Notes under the pieces: generated by a model | The model's database searches: none | Seen by the model: the letters and a program-made list of their open reading frames with translations, nothing else | What the model was told of the DNA's origin: nothing | Assembly (NCBI GenBank): GCA_017889705.1 | Contig: JAGGAB010000002.1 | Coordinates: forward strand, 62,001 to 126,000 | From: Bacillota bacterium | Lineage (GTDB): Bacteria; Bacillota; Negativicutes; Sporomusales; Sporomusaceae | Direction: 5' to 3' | Length of the DNA: 64,000 bases | In this document: in pieces, positions 9,689 to 20,741 of the stretch | Layout: every line of letters begins with the position of its first letter | Numbering within the stretch: position 1 is the first letter of the stretch | Position numbers and translations under genes: made by a program

Positions 9689-10672
9689 TTGCAGAAATCT
9701 TGTAAAACACTATTGCGCCTGGCGGTTTTGGCGCTAACGGTTACCTGGTGTCTACCGGCTCTGGCTCAGGCAGCAGCCAAACAACCTGAACTGCCGCCCG
9801 GACCGCTTAAAATCACCGTAATGGCCACAAGTAGGGTTAACGGTCATATTATTGACTGGGATTATAAATTCCCCAGAGCGGCCGAATTCGGGCTTGTAAA
9901 AGTGGCTAGCCTGGTAAAAGAACAACGTGCCACCAACTCGAATACCATCTTGATTGATCAGGGCAGCATGCTCTCAGGCTCTGCGCTAACCGATTATTTT
10001 GCTACTACTCCGTCTAAACTTCCTAATCCCATGGTATCGATGTACAACATGCTTGGTTATGATGCAGTGGTACTGGGCCCAGGCGAGCTCGCCTATGGTC
10101 CTACTTATTTATCAAAAGTATTACAGACCGCCAACTTTCCTATGTTAGCAGCCAATACCAAAAACACCGGGAAAACCTGGCCAGCCTTTCAACCTTATAC
10201 CATTAAAGAATTCTATGCTGGCAAAGACAAAAAGAAAAATGTTCTCCGCATTGGTATAATTGGTACATCTGGCATTGATTCTGACGGCCCTGAACATGCT
10301 GACCTCAAATTTACCGACCAAACAGAGGCTGTAAATGCCATTATCAAAAAAATCGGCAGCAAGGTTGATGCCTTAATTATTGTTAAAAACGACGGTTTGC
10401 AGGTATGTGGCATTACTGCCGCGACTTATGGTAAATATGACATTGCTGCTACCAACCCCAGTAAATTCGGCAGCAGCATCAGCAAAACCGATTTGACTTT
10501 CGAAAAACTGGGTAAAAGATGGCTGATTACTCACAGTGATACAAACACCATCTATTCAGTTACTGCCAAACCTGATAAAAACATGAGTGATGCCGCCTGG
10601 CCGTATCATGACGCCACCTTGCAGCACTTAACAACAACAGCTGCGACTCCGGCGGAAAAACCAAAATCATAA
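9689..10672 (+). CDS. Secreted 5'-nucleotidase-like protein with lost metal ligands (pseudoenzyme)
   Basis: Exported protein of 327 aa with a signal peptide (residues 1-28, cleavage near LAQA-A). The rest follows the N-terminal metallophosphatase domain of the UshA/CpdB/YfkN family: FPMLAAN, GYDAVVLG and IGIIGTSG match family blocks. Every metal-binding motif is altered: D-x-H-G reads R49-V-N51-G, D-N-G-D reads D90-Q-G-S93, G-N-H-E reads G-P131-G132-E, and the later GH and GHTH motifs read ND and TNPS. The C-terminal substrate domain is absent. A catalytic role is unlikely; a binding role is possible. Ribosome site TGGAGGG. A terminator follows at 10685. Confidence 0.8.
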   Translation: MQKSCKTLLRLAVLALTVTWCLPALAQAAAKQPELPPGPLKITVMATSRVNGHIIDWDYKFPRAAEFGLVKVASLVKEQRATNSNTILIDQGSMLSGSALTDYFATTPSKLPNPMVSMYNMLGYDAVVLGPGELAYGPTYLSKVLQTANFPMLAANTKNTGKTWPAFQPYTIKEFYAGKDKKKNVLRIGIIGTSGIDSDGPEHADLKFTDQTEAVNAIIKKIGSKVDALIIVKNDGLQVCGITAATYGKYDIAATNPSKFGSSISKTDLTFEKLGKRWLITHSDTNTIYSVTAKPDKNMSDAAWPYHDATLQHLTTTAATPAEKPKS

Positions 10673-10684
10673 GAACTGACTATA

Positions 10685-10722
10685 AAGCAAGGGCCGACTA
10701 TGTCGGGCCTTGCTTGTTTTTA
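10685..10722 (+). terminator. Rho-independent terminator of the secreted phosphatase homologue
   Basis: A 14-bp stem with one mismatch (AAGCAAGGGCCGAC paired with its complement across a 3-nt loop) is followed on the plus strand by GTTTTTAATTT. Confidence 0.85.
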
Positions 10723-10815
10723 ATTTACAGTAGTTGTTGCAGTTCAATATAAAGTCTTTGGCTGGCGCTGTCTTCTTTTATAGAAAATCCAATCTGCGCC
10801 TTAATTCAAATGAAA

Positions 10816-11280
10816 TCAAGCGGAGGAGTTTCCCTTTTGGCATTGCCCCAAAAGGGAAGCAAAAAGTCTAGGCCAAAAGCCTCCAAAAGCTGAAAAGCCA
10901 GGTAATATTCCTACAATCCGTAAACTCGCTACGCTCAAACAGTACGGATTGCTTAACGGAATATCACCCGGCTTTTCTCCTGCGGAACGCTTTTTCCGGC
11001 AAAGGCCAATGGGGGTACGGGAGTTGCGGGGGTGCCGGATCACCAGCTTATGATGCACAACTTCTGTAGGCAGGTACTATCCTAGAGCGAATTAGTGTCA
11101 TTATAAAACTACACGTTCTTTGCTCAGAACAGATGTAACCAGTACTGAGGCACAGGCGACCGTTATGCTTAAGCGGAGGTTAAGCGCCAGCGGCGAAACG
11201 TTGTATGATGCCCGGCTGTTCCGGACCTTGTATTTTACACACCTAGTTTTATAAGACTTCTACAACTCTCCAAACTTATA
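10816..11280. other. Hairpin-rich gene-poor region
   Basis: This stretch has no convincing gene. It holds a hairpin at 10830-10858 (11-bp stem) and a large nested hairpin at 10892-10979 in which GAAAAGCC, GGT, ATATTCC and CAATCCGTA each find a complement in reverse order. An 80-codon minus-strand frame (10816-11058) runs through both hairpins and is better explained by the repeats than as a protein. Around 11150 the bases GGCACAGGCGA recall the middle of the R1 repeat. Confidence 0.55.
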
Positions 11281-11287
11281 AATCGCA

Positions 11288-11327
11288 ACTTAATTCAGAA
11301 GGTGTTTTAACGCCGCCTGAAGTCTAA
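11288..11327 (-). repeat. R1 repeat, partial copy
   Basis: Matches only the last hairpin of the R1 family (TTCAGGCGG / CCxxCTGAA arms around GTTAAAAC) in minus orientation. It lies about 60 bp from a second, short R1 copy. Confidence 0.6.
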
Positions 11328-11385
11328 TACATGAAAAAAGCCATCGCACTAATTACTTAGCGCGACAGCCCTACAATTCTTTCTT

Positions 11386-11444
11386 TATCCGATGACTAAG
11401 ATTCAGACAGGGTTAAAACCCCAACTGAATCAAGTCTTATTTAT
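11386..11444 (+). repeat. R1 repeat, short copy at the 3' end of the M23 peptidase gene
   Basis: A 59-bp copy reading TTATCCGATGACTAAG, then the terminal hairpin (ATTCAG...CTGAAT), then CAAGTCTTATTTAT. The internal hairpin module seen in longer copies is missing. The stop codon of the convergent peptidase gene (11441-11443) lies inside the end of the repeat. Confidence 0.8.
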
Positions 11445-12322
11445 GGCAGGAAACCTGTCGGGTCTACCGGCTCGCCATTTTTTTGAATTTCAAAATGCAG
11501 ATGCGGACCGGTTGAATTGCCGGTATTGCCCATAGATGCAATTCGCTGACCGCCACGCACATACTGACCTCGTTCAACATTATAATCATCCAGGTGCCCA
11601 TATAAACTTATATATCCGCCGCCATGGTCAATCATTACCGTATAACCGTAACCCCCGCGCCAACCGGCCCAAATTATCTGCCCGGCCCGAGCAGCTACAA
11701 CATAGGTACCGGTGTCATTGGCAATATCAATACCGGCATGAAGGCGCCCCCACCGCCAGCCAAAATCAGAGGATATCTCGCCTCTTGTCGGCCAGAAGAA
11801 GCGGCTTACTGAAGCCCGGGCAACTACGGTCTCGGCTCTGGCCAAATGCGCTCCTGGAATAAAGAGTCTTTCACCAACTGTGATCTGGTCGCTGCCTTTC
11901 GTATTCGCTGATTTAATGGTCTCAACCGGCACACCATATGTATGAGCAATATCCCACAACGTGTCACCATTATTTACCTGATGAACAAGCCCTTTTTGGG
12001 GCAATATAACCAGTTGGTCACCAGGATGAATAAGATCACTGATTCCCGGATTTGCAGCAGTTAATGTCTCTACATCAATTCCATATCGCGCGGCAATACC
12101 TGATAAAGTATCTCCTGCCTCCACAGTATAACGCTTTGTCACTTGTTGAGGCTGCTCCACAGCTTTCGGTGCCTCAGCGACCTGAGTTTGGCTCGCAGGC
12201 ACAATTGGCATAGCTTCCGGCACTACATGGGGTTGAGTTGGAAAAACCCAAATCCCGGCTAATAGGGCAGCCCCACCCAAATAAGCCCATCGCCGCTTAA
12301 CTTTACTTTTCGGCAGATGCAA
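11441..12322 (-). CDS. LysM-domain M23 family cell-wall peptidase
   Basis: Envelope hydrolase of about 293 aa. Near the N terminus is a membrane or signal segment, then two LysM peptidoglycan-binding domains (about 65-110 and 113-157), then a LytM/M23 zinc endopeptidase domain (about 175-293) with HAGIDIA (metal H and D) and HLHFEI (HxH). Such enzymes cut peptide cross-links or act in spore wall remodelling. The frame opens at GTG 12331, but TTG at 12322 is better spaced from GAGG and is preferred. The R1 repeat abuts the stop codon. Confidence 0.9.
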   Translation of the reverse strand: MHLPKSKVKRRWAYLGGAALLAGIWVFPTQPHVVPEAMPIVPASQTQVAEAPKAVEQPQQVTKRYTVEAGDTLSGIAARYGIDVETLTAANPGISDLIHPGDQLVILPQKGLVHQVNNGDTLWDIAHTYGVPVETIKSANTKGSDQITVGERLFIPGAHLARAETVVARASVSRFFWPTRGEISSDFGWRWGRLHAGIDIANDTGTYVVAARAGQIIWAGWRGGYGYTVMIDHGGGYISLYGHLDDYNVERGQYVRGGQRIASMGNTGNSTGPHLHFEIQKNGEPVDPTGFLP

Positions 12323-12490
12323 ATACCTCACCTCGCTTACTGGTCTAATTTTAGTCAGCAGAACTAAGTCTGGCTGCTAACGCGAACTACTCCCAGTATT
12401 AGCATAAGCAAAAAGCCAAAAAAATATGCATAACTTGGTTATTTTTTTTAAATTATGTTATGATTTTTAGTTATTCAAACACACTCCAAA

Positions 12491-12557
12491 ACCAAAACGG
12501 GACTGCTCTCTTGGCCTGGCCGGTAAGGAAACCGTCAGACACCAAGAAGCAATCCCG
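12491..12557 (-). terminator. Rho-independent terminator of glpX
   Basis: A long stem with one or two mismatches (12498-12514 with 12542-12557) is followed on the minus strand by TTTTGGTTTTGG. Confidence 0.75.
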
Positions 12558-12588
12558 CTTATTATTGTTTATTGTTGTTGGTTACATA

Positions 12589-13554
12589 CTATACCCGTTT
12601 AATGAGCATAGGTTTTTTTTCAAATTTATGGATAGCATCCACAAATCGGATCGTCCCTGTCGATGCACGCATTACCAGCGAATGAGTGCGGGCACCGCCA
12701 CCAAAGTAGCGAACGCCATTTAGAAGATCGCCTTGGGTAATGGCTGTTGCCGCGAAAATGGCGTCATCGCCTTTAACCAAATCATCCAAAGTCAGCACCT
12801 TATTGATATCAGCAATTCCCATAGCCTTGGCCCGTGCTATGTCTTCATCGCCTTCCGGCCATAATCTGCCTTGCATGTCACCACCCAGACATTTAATGGC
12901 CGCAGCAGCCAATACACCCTCAGGCGCGCCGCCAATACCGAGCAGCATATGTACGCCTGTGCCTTCAATAGCCGCATTGATAGCCGGCGACACATCACCG
13001 TCAGAAATTAACTTAATTCTTGCGCCGGCATCACGCGCTTCTTTGATGATGGCCGCATGCCGCGGACGGTCAAGAATTACGACTGTAACCTCTTCTACTT
13101 TACGGGTAAGCGCCGCTGCAACCGCTTTAAGGTTCTCGGTTACAGACGCATTAATGTCAATTTTGCCTTTAGCCATCGGCCCAACGGCAATTTTGTCCAT
13201 ATACATATCAGGTGCATGCAGCAAATTGCCGCGCGGCGCAATCGCCAGTACAGCAATCGAGCCTGGCAGACCTTTGGCTACCAAGTTGGTCCCTTCCAGG
13301 GGATCAACCGCAATATCTACTTCTGGGCCGCCCTGGCCGACTTCTTCACCAATATACAGCATTGGCGCCTCATCCATCTCGCCTTCGCCAATAACAACCT
13401 GTCCACTTATACTTACGCTGTCAAACGCAGCGCGCATTGCATCCACAGCCGCTTGGTCAGCGGCAATTTTATCACCACGACCCATCCACCGAGCACTGGC
13501 AACTGCAGCGGCCTCGGTAACCCTTACAAATTCTAGTGCTAATTCACGTTCCAT
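12589..13554 (-). CDS. glpX: Class II fructose-1,6-bisphosphatase GlpX
   Basis: Gluconeogenic phosphatase of 321 aa, usual length, converting fructose 1,6-bisphosphate to fructose 6-phosphate. Lithium-sensitive phosphatase fold with metal/substrate motifs [10 protein letters not shown] (about 57-66) and DPLEGTN (about 84-90), plus [12 protein letters not shown] late in the protein. Ribosome site AAGGAG, 9 nt before ATG. It follows fsa by 26 bp and probably shares its transcript. In B. subtilis the same region runs spo0F-fba-tal-murA-glpX; fba and murA are absent here. Confidence 0.96.
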   Translation of the reverse strand: MERELALEFVRVTEAAAVASARWMGRGDKIAADQAAVDAMRAAFDSVSISGQVVIGEGEMDEAPMLYIGEEVGQGGPEVDIAVDPLEGTNLVAKGLPGSIAVLAIAPRGNLLHAPDMYMDKIAVGPMAKGKIDINASVTENLKAVAAALTRKVEEVTVVILDRPRHAAIIKEARDAGARIKLISDGDVSPAINAAIEGTGVHMLLGIGGAPEGVLAAAAIKCLGGDMQGRLWPEGDEDIARAKAMGIADINKVLTLDDLVKGDDAIFAATAITQGDLLNGVRYFGGGARTHSLVMRASTGTIRFVDAIHKFEKKPMLIKRV

Positions 13555-13580
13555 ATATTACATCTCCTTAACTTGTATCC

Positions 13581-14246
13581 TCACCTATTGGCCTTTTGCC
13601 AATCTTCCAGAAAACGTTTAATACCTGCATCTGTCAGCGGATGCTGCAAAAGTGATTGTAACACTTTTGGGGGAACAGTGGCAATATGCGCCCCTGCCAG
13701 CGCCGCCTGCGTAACATGCAGGGGATGTCGAATGCTTGCAGCAATAATTTCGGTCTCAATCCCATGAATAGAGAAAATATCTGCCGTATCCTTAATTAAC
13801 GCAATACCATCTTGACTTATATCATCAAGGCGACCAACAAACGGACTGACAAACGCAGCTCCTGCCCGCGCCGCCAACAATGCCTGGTTAGCCGAAAATA
13901 TCAAAGTTACATTGGTTTTAATTCCCTCTGCCGCCAGGGCACTGGCGGTCTTTAAACCATCAATTGTTACCGGAACTTTAATTACCACATTGCCACCAAG
14001 TTTGGCCAACGTCCTCGCTTCCGTCAGCATCTCAGCAAACTCGGTACTAATAACTTCAGCACTTACAGGCCCGGAAGTAAGTGCTGCAATTTCCTTGATT
14101 ACGGCTTTAATGTCTTGTTTTTCCTTAGCAATAAGCGATGGATTGGTGGTTACTCCTGCTACAACTCCCATTGGCAAAATGTCTTTGATTTCGTCAATAT
14201 TGGCAGTATCAAGAAAAAATTTCACAGGCAACTCACTCGCCTTCAT
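13581..14246 (-). CDS. fsa: Transaldolase / fructose-6-phosphate aldolase-like protein
   Basis: TIM-barrel aldolase of the small transaldolase (FSA/TalC) family, 221 aa in the longest frame. [11 protein letters not shown] at the start, the GVTTNPSL block and the Schiff-base lysine in VIKVPVT are all present. It moves dihydroxyacetone units in the pentose phosphate pathway. Family proteins normally begin at MKFFLDTA, which here corresponds to GTG at 14225, so the true start may be seven codons in; neither start has a strong ribosome site. It is followed closely by glpX. Confidence 0.93.
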   Translation of the reverse strand: MKASELPVKFFLDTANIDEIKDILPMGVVAGVTTNPSLIAKEKQDIKAVIKEIAALTSGPVSAEVISTEFAEMLTEARTLAKLGGNVVIKVPVTIDGLKTASALAAEGIKTNVTLIFSANQALLAARAGAAFVSPFVGRLDDISQDGIALIKDTADIFSIHGIETEIIAASIRHPLHVTQAALAGAHIATVPPKVLQSLLQHPLTDAGIKRFLEDWQKANR

Positions 14247-14265
14247 TTTATTTAGGCAACCCTAC

Positions 14266-14904
14266 TCACTTGCGGTTGGTGCGCCTGAGCGGAGCTAATT
14301 CAATAGCCCCCATCGCAGATAATCTTGCCAAATCCTGCTCGTCTTTTGCCGAAATAAGCAGCCTGCCTTCACACTGATGACAAGACAACTCAACAGCATC
14401 TACAAGCACATCAACCTCAACATCGGTGCTGTTACCACAAGAGCAGTATACCCCTCCCTGCTCTGCAATATCATGGATCTTATTTAAAATCTCCAGCAAA
14501 ATTTGTGAATTCTCTATTCCCGAACCGTCTGGCTGCCCTTCCAGCTCACTGGCAAGACTGGCAACCTCCTGCTTATGTTTGTCAACAATTGCTGCAATGG
14601 CCTCTGGATTCCCAACAAAACCAAGTTCTAAATTCGCCTGGTCACAATATATTCTGCTTGCTTTGGGCTGACGAAATAAATTGCTGTCAAGGAAAATCAA
14701 GTGATTGGTTTCGCACACTACACAAGGAATATCTAACAGATATTGACGCCGCCCTGCAACAGATATCGTTCCCTGTGATTGGCCACAACTGCAGGCAAGC
14801 TGACAGGCTGAGTTATTAATAGCAAATCGGGAGACATTATGAAGTTCAATTTTGCCACATCGCGGACAATATAATGCCAATGTTGAGACAGCGTTAATGA
14901 TCAT
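14266..14904 (-). CDS. Unrecognised multi-zinc-ribbon protein
   Basis: A 212-aa soluble protein I do not recognise by name. It has at least four Cys pairs: CPRC (13-16), CSCG (about 38-41), CVVCE (about 61-65), and C-terminal CSCG and CHQC, suggesting two or more zinc ribbons flanking a helical middle (about 90-150). ATG follows GGGGGG. It lies between spo0F and fsa, where B. subtilis has fba. It could bind nucleic acid or act as a regulatory adaptor; nothing in the sequence decides this. Confidence 0.8.
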   Translation of the reverse strand: MIINAVSTLALYCPRCGKIELHNVSRFAINNSACQLACSCGQSQGTISVAGRRQYLLDIPCVVCETNHLIFLDSNLFRQPKASRIYCDQANLELGFVGNPEAIAAIVDKHKQEVASLASELEGQPDGSGIENSQILLEILNKIHDIAEQGGVYCSCGNSTDVEVDVLVDAVELSCHQCEGRLLISAKDEQDLARLSAMGAIELAPLRRTNRK

Positions 14905-15004
14905 GAATATCCCCCCTCTGCTTCCTGTATTTCGCCACCTATAGTAAAAATCCTGCCTGTTTATTGCAACTTAGCAATATCAGGTAACAGGGAAAACGCC
15001 AACA

Positions 15005-15036
15005 ATAACCCCGGGGACAGTTTTCCCCGGGGTTAT
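15005..15036 (-). terminator. Hairpin after spo0F, probable terminator
   Basis: A 13-bp perfect stem ATAACCCCGGGGA (15005-15017) with 15024-15036 lies just after the spo0F stop. The following T tract is weak, so termination may be partial. Confidence 0.65.
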
Positions 15037-15048
15037 TTGCAGTGAATG

Positions 15049-15453
15049 TTAACCAATCATCAACCTGTCAGGGCCCTCAATACTGGCACCGATATTATCA
15101 TGGATAATTTGACACAGTGACATAATATCAAACGGTTTGGTGATATAATCACGCATCCCTGCTTCTTTGGCCTCATTAACCATATCTAGCTCACCATATG
15201 CTGTCATCATAATTACCTGATCACCCTGTCCCTGACGCTTGAGCTCCTTTAAGGCCTCAATTCCGTCCATTCCAGGCATTTTCATATCCATTAAAATGAC
15301 ATTAGGATTATTATTCTGTGCAAGCTGTATGCCCTCGTAGCCGTTTGCGGCTGTAATTACCTGATACCCTTCATCCTGGAGAACCTCGGTCAGCAGTCTC
15401 CGAATCCCAGGTTGGTCGTCAATAACCAGTATGGTCGCTCGGGAATCGCTCAT
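15049..15453 (-). CDS. spo0F: Sporulation phosphorelay response regulator Spo0F
   Basis: Single receiver domain of 134 aa with no output domain. Acidic pair D12/D13, phospho-acceptor D56 (LMDMKMPGMDG), MMTAYGE and KPFD lysine are in place. Spo0F takes phosphate from sporulation kinases and passes it to Spo0B/Spo0A. The preferred start is ATG 15453 with AAGGTG six nt before it; a GTG nine bases upstream is also in frame. Position near pyrG, fsa and glpX matches B. subtilis. Confidence 0.9.
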   Translation of the reverse strand: MSDSRATILVIDDQPGIRRLLTEVLQDEGYQVITAANGYEGIQLAQNNNPNVILMDMKMPGMDGIEALKELKRQGQGDQVIMMTAYGELDMVNEAKEAGMRDYITKPFDIMSLCQIIHDNIGASIEGPDRLMIG

Positions 15454-15670
15454 GTAACGCACCTTACTTTCTCGCAGTTTTGACAGAAAATTTCATTTAC
15501 TCATTTCCTGTCTACATATATTCGCATTTAATCGGAAATCTCCTGCTAGAAAATGGAAATTTTTTCAAATTATTTTTGTCTTTTTTCTAATTTCTGTGAA
15601 ATACTTCCTATCCCGCCCATTTTTGTGCTACACTTTGTTATGTAATTAACTGCTTTGCGAGGTAGATTGT

Positions 15671-17413
15671 ATGCCAAAAAAACTGATACTAAGCAAGTTA
15701 TCCTGGCTTACCAGCCATAAAGCGGCCTTATTTTTTTCTTTTTTGTTACTGGCCTATTTAGCACCATTTGTTATTTTACGGCAAAACGCGCATTTTACCA
15801 TTAATGATAATCTGGACTGGATTACGCCCTGGGTCATTTTAGCCAAAAGCGGTGAGGCCTTTAGTTTAACCGGAACAATGCAGCAAATGCTGGGCGAATT
15901 ACCCCGCAGTTGTCTGCCCAGCGGTTTTAATGTAATTACTTGGCTTTATTTGCTCTTGCCTCCTTTTCGCGCTTATTTGGTTAACCTACTTCTTGTCCAC
16001 ACTGTCGCCTTTATCGGCATGTATCTGCTGCTAAAATACTATGTGCTGCCAGCCAAACAGCATAATTGGCTGATTTGGGCGACTGCTACCGCGTTTGCCA
16101 CCCTCCCTTTCTATACCGTATATGGACTGTCAATCGCCGGACAGCCCTTACTATTCTATGCTATGCTCAATGCCTATTATGACAAAAAAATGACAATTAA
16201 TATCCTGATCATTGTCATTTTTGCTCTGTATTCGTCATTACCGCTTGCCGGTGTCTTCATCCTTGCGGCCCTCGGCCTGTTTTCCTTATATGATTATTGG
16301 AGGCACCGCGTGCTGCGCCTCCATTTTTGGGGAGCAATTGCTTTACTGACCGGCTCCTATGTACTAACTGAAATCTGGCTGATCTATCATGAGTTCTTAA
16401 GTGCCGGCTTTATCTCTAACCGCGAGGAAATTAATCGTATTGCATTGGGACAGGCTCGCAGCCTGCGTGGCGTTATGCCGCTTATTGCCGACAATATCGT
16501 CAATGGCCAGTATCATGCTGTCAGTCTGCATAAATACATACTAACCCTTGCCGTGCCGCTTGCCCTCCTCACTGGCTGGCGTCAGTGGCGTGAATACAAA
16601 TTCCTCGTACTGCTCTTGGTATTAGCAGTTGGCATATCGATTTTTTATGGGCTGCGCTACACAGGTTTTTATATCTCCCACGCTGCTGCCAGCAGTTTTT
16701 TGAACTCGTTTCAAATTCAACGCATCCACTGGCTGCATCCACTTATCTGGTATGTTATTTTTGCCTTGTGTCTTGGGATTATCGCCAATATCCGCTATAT
16801 CGGCAAGTTGCTGGCCGCCCTGTTGATTGTTATGCAGCTAGGATTTCTGTTTGGCAACAACATTGAATATGACTTGGCCTTAAAAAAACATGCCGAAATT
16901 TCGGTAATGGAAAACGGCTGGCTTTACGAAAACATCAGTTACGGCGAATTTTTTGCCGACAGTCTGTTTCAAAAAGTCGATAATTACATCGGCCGTCCCA
17001 AACAGGATTACCGAATTGCCAGCATCGGCATTTATCCGGCTATCACCCAGTATCATGGCTTTTATACACTTGACGGCCGGCTTAATATTTACCCGCTGGC
17101 TTATAAGCATGCTTTCCGTCAAATCATTGCCAAAGAGCTTGATAAGAACCAGTTTTGGCGCAATTATTTCGATAATTGGGGCATAACCTGCTATATCTTC
17201 CCGGCTGAACTTGAGTACTACCAAATCCGGAAATCGTATCAGCTAAAGCTAAAAAATCTGGAGCTTGATATGCAGGCCTTTAAAAACTTAGGCGGCGAAT
17301 ATATTTTATCCGCCGCCGAAATAACCAACTATCAGCAAAATGGTCTTGAATTTTTACAAAAATTCAGCGAAGAGTGGTCGGTCTGGGAAGTCTATCTTTA
17401 CCGGGTACGTTAA
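15671..17413 (+). CDS. Large polytopic membrane protein, possibly DUF6044/GT-C-like
   Basis: Membrane protein of 580 aa with about 10-12 hydrophobic helices in residues 15-405 and a soluble C-terminal part (about 410-580). The first extracytoplasmic loop has ITNDNLDW-like acidic residues (about 44-52, read as TINDNLDW), a feature shared by GT-C-type transferases and by DUF6044 proteins, so a lipid-linked sugar transferase is possible. I am not certain of the family. Ribosome site GAGGTAGATTGT before ATG. Its stop overlaps the stop of the convergent yip1 gene by 3 nt, leaving no room for a terminator. Confidence 0.7.
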   Translation: MPKKLILSKLSWLTSHKAALFFSFLLLAYLAPFVILRQNAHFTINDNLDWITPWVILAKSGEAFSLTGTMQQMLGELPRSCLPSGFNVITWLYLLLPPFRAYLVNLLLVHTVAFIGMYLLLKYYVLPAKQHNWLIWATATAFATLPFYTVYGLSIAGQPLLFYAMLNAYYDKKMTINILIIVIFALYSSLPLAGVFILAALGLFSLYDYWRHRVLRLHFWGAIALLTGSYVLTEIWLIYHEFLSAGFISNREEINRIALGQARSLRGVMPLIADNIVNGQYHAVSLHKYILTLAVPLALLTGWRQWREYKFLVLLLVLAVGISIFYGLRYTGFYISHAAASSFLNSFQIQRIHWLHPLIWYVIFALCLGIIANIRYIGKLLAALLIVMQLGFLFGNNIEYDLALKKHAEISVMENGWLYENISYGEFFADSLFQKVDNYIGRPKQDYRIASIGIYPAITQYHGFYTLDGRLNIYPLAYKHAFRQIIAKELDKNQFWRNYFDNWGITCYIFPAELEYYQIRKSYQLKLKNLELDMQAFKNLGGEYILSAAEITNYQQNGLEFLQKFSEEWSVWEVYLYRVR

Positions 17414-17991
17414 AGATTAAACGGGATTTGCGGAATAGCTGAACCAACAAAAACGATTGCCGCAATAACCGCTCCAAACATGGCCAGAATTGGCGCAAAC
17501 AACACTAATATAGCCACAAGAGCGGACAAACCATGCGCCCCACGAATAGCCGCCACATTGAGTGCCATCGTCCAAATAACCACCAGTAACCCGATTGCGC
17601 CGAAGGCTAAACCGCGTAAACCGTCTGGCAAGAGAGCAGCAATAACTCCCAGCGGTATTACGGCAACCCTCGGCAAATGCGAAAATCCCATGGCGGCAAA
17701 CAGCCCGACAGCCGTTCCCCGGCCGCCTGCCAACTCAGCAAAAAAGTTAAGTACGGCAGCGCCTAGTATCCAAAACGCCAGACTGCCGAAAAAGTGCAGT
17801 GCAAACATACCACCGAATACCGGAATCGCCGGAGTACCTTTAATTCCAGTATATACCGCCCACACCGGGACAAGCATGCCAATGGTAAACATGGTTAATG
17901 CCTGCCCGGTTAATTTCTTCTCGGCAATATATTCCATCGCTGCCTTCGGCTTAAATAACACATCATAAATGGTTTCCAAAAAGCTCCCCAT
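17410..17991 (-). CDS. Yip1-family integral membrane protein
   Basis: Membrane protein of 193 aa with about five helices and the Yip1 layout: a short N-terminal region ending in FKPKAAMEYI, then hydrophobic segments with proline and glycine turns. Function is unknown in bacteria. ATG 17991 follows GGGAGGGG and is preferred to the upstream TTG. It starts 14 nt after the sppA stop, so it belongs to an sppA operon. It converges with and slightly overlaps the neighbouring plus-strand gene. Confidence 0.82.
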   Translation of the reverse strand: MGSFLETIYDVLFKPKAAMEYIAEKKLTGQALTMFTIGMLVPVWAVYTGIKGTPAIPVFGGMFALHFFGSLAFWILGAAVLNFFAELAGGRGTAVGLFAAMGFSHLPRVAVIPLGVIAALLPDGLRGLAFGAIGLLVVIWTMALNVAAIRGAHGLSALVAILVLFAPILAMFGAVIAAIVFVGSAIPQIPFNL

Positions 17992-18005
17992 ACCAATCCC
18001 CTCCC

Positions 18006-18932
18006 TCAATAACTCTGGGGTGCGGCCACAGGACCGGACGAGAGTATATCTTTAAGCTGCTTAAGCATAAGCTGTTCGGGAGTATGGCTATCCTGCGCAC
18101 CCAGCAAGGCTTCCAGAGCATTTTGCTTACCATATTCGACAATTTCGGGTTTGCCCTTAATCCCAACCATGGCAGTTGCGCCGTCTATGGCATCATACAT
18201 ATTCCCTAATTCGTCGACAAGTCCTGCTTCTTTGGCCTGGCGGCCGGTATATATGCGGCCATCTGCCAACTGCCGAACTTTAGCTTGATCCAGGTGACGA
18301 CCTTCCGCAATAACCTCCACAAACTGATTATACATGTCGTCAACCATAACCTGAATAATGGCCCGTTCCTCTTCTGTCAGCTGACGATCTGGTGATAAGA
18401 TATCTTTATGCGGGCCGCTTTTAATTTTTTCCTGGCGCACACCGATTTTTTTGTATAACTCTTCCCAGTTGGAGTATGGCATGTAAACACCCAGACTGCC
18501 TGTAATGGTAGAAGGATTGGCATATATTTTGTCAGTGCAGGCTGCCAGCCAATAGCCGCCAGAGGCTGCCATATCTGCCATAGAAGTAATCACCGGCTTA
18601 CCAAGCTCTCTGACTTTTTTCAGTTCCTCGCCAACTTCCTGCGAGGCAGGAACTGTGCCGCCAGGACTGTTGATGCGAAGCACAATAGCTTTAACCGACT
18701 GATCATCACGCGCCGCATGCAATTGGCGAATGAGCGCATCAGTACCACCGCCTTCGCTGAATAAGCCAACTTGCCCCCGGCCGCCGACAATCATACCGTC
18801 AACATAAATAATAGCAATTTTATCACGCCCGGCTAATTTGCTTTGTTTTACCTTTGGTCCAATAAATAATGCCCCCAGCATAGATATACCAATAAGACCA
18901 ATCAGTACCAGTACCACTGAGCGTTTAAACAC
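18006..18932 (-). CDS. sppA: Signal peptide peptidase SppA
   Basis: Membrane-anchored serine protease of 308 aa, the short Gram-positive form. An N-terminal anchor (about 5-24) is followed by the ClpP-like fold with nucleophile S124 (MAASGGYW) and general base K176 (KSGPHKD). SppA degrades cleaved signal peptides and membrane fragments. The start is GTG with AAGGAGG upstream. It heads an operon with yip1 and is cut off from pyrG by the hairpin at 18964 and an R1 repeat. Confidence 0.94.
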   Translation of the reverse strand: MFKRSVVLVLIGLIGISMLGALFIGPKVKQSKLAGRDKIAIIYVDGMIVGGRGQVGLFSEGGGTDALIRQLHAARDDQSVKAIVLRINSPGGTVPASQEVGEELKKVRELGKPVITSMADMAASGGYWLAACTDKIYANPSTITGSLGVYMPYSNWEELYKKIGVRQEKIKSGPHKDILSPDRQLTEEERAIIQVMVDDMYNQFVEVIAEGRHLDQAKVRQLADGRIYTGRQAKEAGLVDELGNMYDAIDGATAMVGIKGKPEIVEYGKQNALEALLGAQDSHTPEQLMLKQLKDILSSGPVAAPQSY

Positions 18933-18963
18933 AAATCTACCTCCTTCTTAAGTCCCGGTTTAA

Positions 18964-18998
18964 AAGAAAACTGTTGGAGTATATCCAACAGTTTTCTT
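18964..18998 (-). terminator. Terminator between pyrG and sppA
   Basis: A 14-bp perfect stem AGAAAACTGTTGGA with its complement across a 5-nt loop, followed on the minus strand by TTTTAAACC. It lies beyond the R1 copy that trails pyrG. Confidence 0.85.
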
Positions 18999-19007
18999 AC
19001 TATATTT

Positions 19008-20741
<1,734 letters not shown>

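Noticed and set aside
10816-11058. An 80-codon minus-strand frame
   Set aside because: It runs through two large inverted repeats and has no convincing ribosome site; reported as a hairpin region instead.
12740-13621. A 293-codon plus-strand open frame opposite glpX
   Set aside because: It is antisense to a complete, well-conserved glpX, has no ribosome site or recognisable motifs, and is rich in Ser/Ala/Ile as expected from codon-position mirroring.
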